Positions 6,510 through 6,624 of a stretch of DNA of 6,624 nucleotides are shown here, one piece after another. The DNA comes from Synergistaceae bacterium (GTDB taxonomy: Bacteria; Synergistota; Synergistia; Synergistales; Aminobacteriaceae). The stretch lies in the NCBI GenBank assembly GCA_017448375.1, contig JAFSLR010000305.1, forward strand, positions 1-6,624, in the 5' to 3' direction. The notes under the pieces were generated by a model. That model had not been told where the DNA came from and searched no databases. It saw only the letters and a list, made by a program, of their open reading frames with translations. The translations under genes and the position numbers were made by a program. Each line of letters opens with the position of its first letter. Position 1 is the stretch's first letter.

Positions 6510-6538
6510 CGAACCACGAACCACGCTTATAGTATGCC
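6498..6538 (+). other. Interrupted inverted repeat with a tandem heptamer in its loop
   Basis: CTATAA (6503-6508) pairs perfectly with TTATAG (6527-6532). An inner CG/CG pair (6510-6511 with 6524-6525) follows a single mismatch, and an outer GGC (6498-6500) can pair with GCC (6536-6538) across a small internal loop. The apical part contains CGAACCA twice in tandem (6510-6523) followed by CG. As DNA it could be an operator overlapping the -10 box; as RNA it could be a leader or small-RNA hairpin. No known family is recognised. Confidence 0.5.
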
Positions 6539-6572
6539 CTGATAGACCCAAAAATGACAAGAGAAGATTAAC

Positions 6573-6605
6573 GCTCTCACGTGATTGTTGCGTGGGGGCT
6601 TTTTT
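6573..6605 (+). terminator. Strong rho-independent terminator
   Basis: GCTCTCACG (6573-6581) pairs with CGTGGGGGC (6591-6599) to give a 9-bp stem, including two G-T wobbles, around a 9-nt loop. It is followed directly by six T (6600-6605). The minus strand lacks a matching T-run, so it acts on plus-strand transcripts. It may end the tig operon after a 150-nt untranslated tail, or end a short RNA begun at 6462 or 6516. Confidence 0.82.
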
Positions 6606-6624
6606 CTGCTCAAATGCGGGGGGA

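Noticed and set aside
6505..6525. tRNA T-arm-like GGTTCGAT on the minus strand
   Set aside because: No acceptor stem, D-arm or anticodon arm can be assembled around it; it arises from the tandem CGAACCA.
6554..6571. ATG-TAA five-codon leader peptide (MTRED) before the terminator
   Set aside because: No Shine-Dalgarno in front and no run of regulatory codons; short frames like this are expected by chance.
6490..6624. Open frame from TTG at 6490, preceded by GAAAGGA, running to the window end (begins LISAAIIEPRTTLIVC)
   Set aside because: It would read straight through the strong terminator hairpin and T-run, resembles no family I know, and is only 45 codons. It could be a real gene start only if the terminator call is wrong.

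Overview
The window is about 6.6 kb of compact bacterial chromosome, mostly housekeeping genes. Base composition and codon use look even throughout. The order tig-clpP-clpX-engB, with a divergent TrpB2-type tryptophan synthase beta gene and no lon between clpX and engB, together with a 457-residue trigger factor, suggests an anaerobic lineage such as Synergistota. That is a low-confidence inference from gene order and protein style, not a database result.

Layout. Positions 1-1262 on the minus strand hold a TrpB2-like PLP enzyme whose last few dozen residues lie beyond the left edge. A 216-bp divergent intergenic region (1263-1478) carries a promoter for each direction and a GC-rich hairpin in the tig leader. 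Then follow, all on the plus strand and tightly packed: tig (1479-2852), clpP (2859-3443), clpX (3448-4815), engB (4808-5434) and a FkbM/METTL24-like SAM methyltransferase (5463-6422). The gaps are 6 bp, 4 bp, an 8-bp overlap and 28 bp, so one operon is likely. The last 200 bases hold no convincing protein gene. They contain two promoter-like sequences, a structured inverted repeat with a tandem heptamer in its loop, and a strong intrinsic terminator at 6573-6605.

How the genes work together. Trigger factor binds nascent chains at the ribosome exit. ClpX unfolds substrates and feeds them to the ClpP barrel. EngB is a GTPase for large-subunit assembly. The first four genes therefore form a protein-birth and protein-death module. 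The methyltransferase has no evident link to it and appears to be an appended gene, possibly also transcribed from its own promoter.

The most unusual observation is a 37-bp imperfect direct repeat (30 of 37 identical) bracketing the methyltransferase gene. Each copy carries an extended -10 motif and a Shine-Dalgarno-like AAAGGA at the same relative spacing. The downstream copy begins a short promoter-to-terminator unit that could be a small RNA or an attenuated leader. I found no evidence of a CRISPR array, transposase, tRNA, rRNA or recognisable riboswitch.
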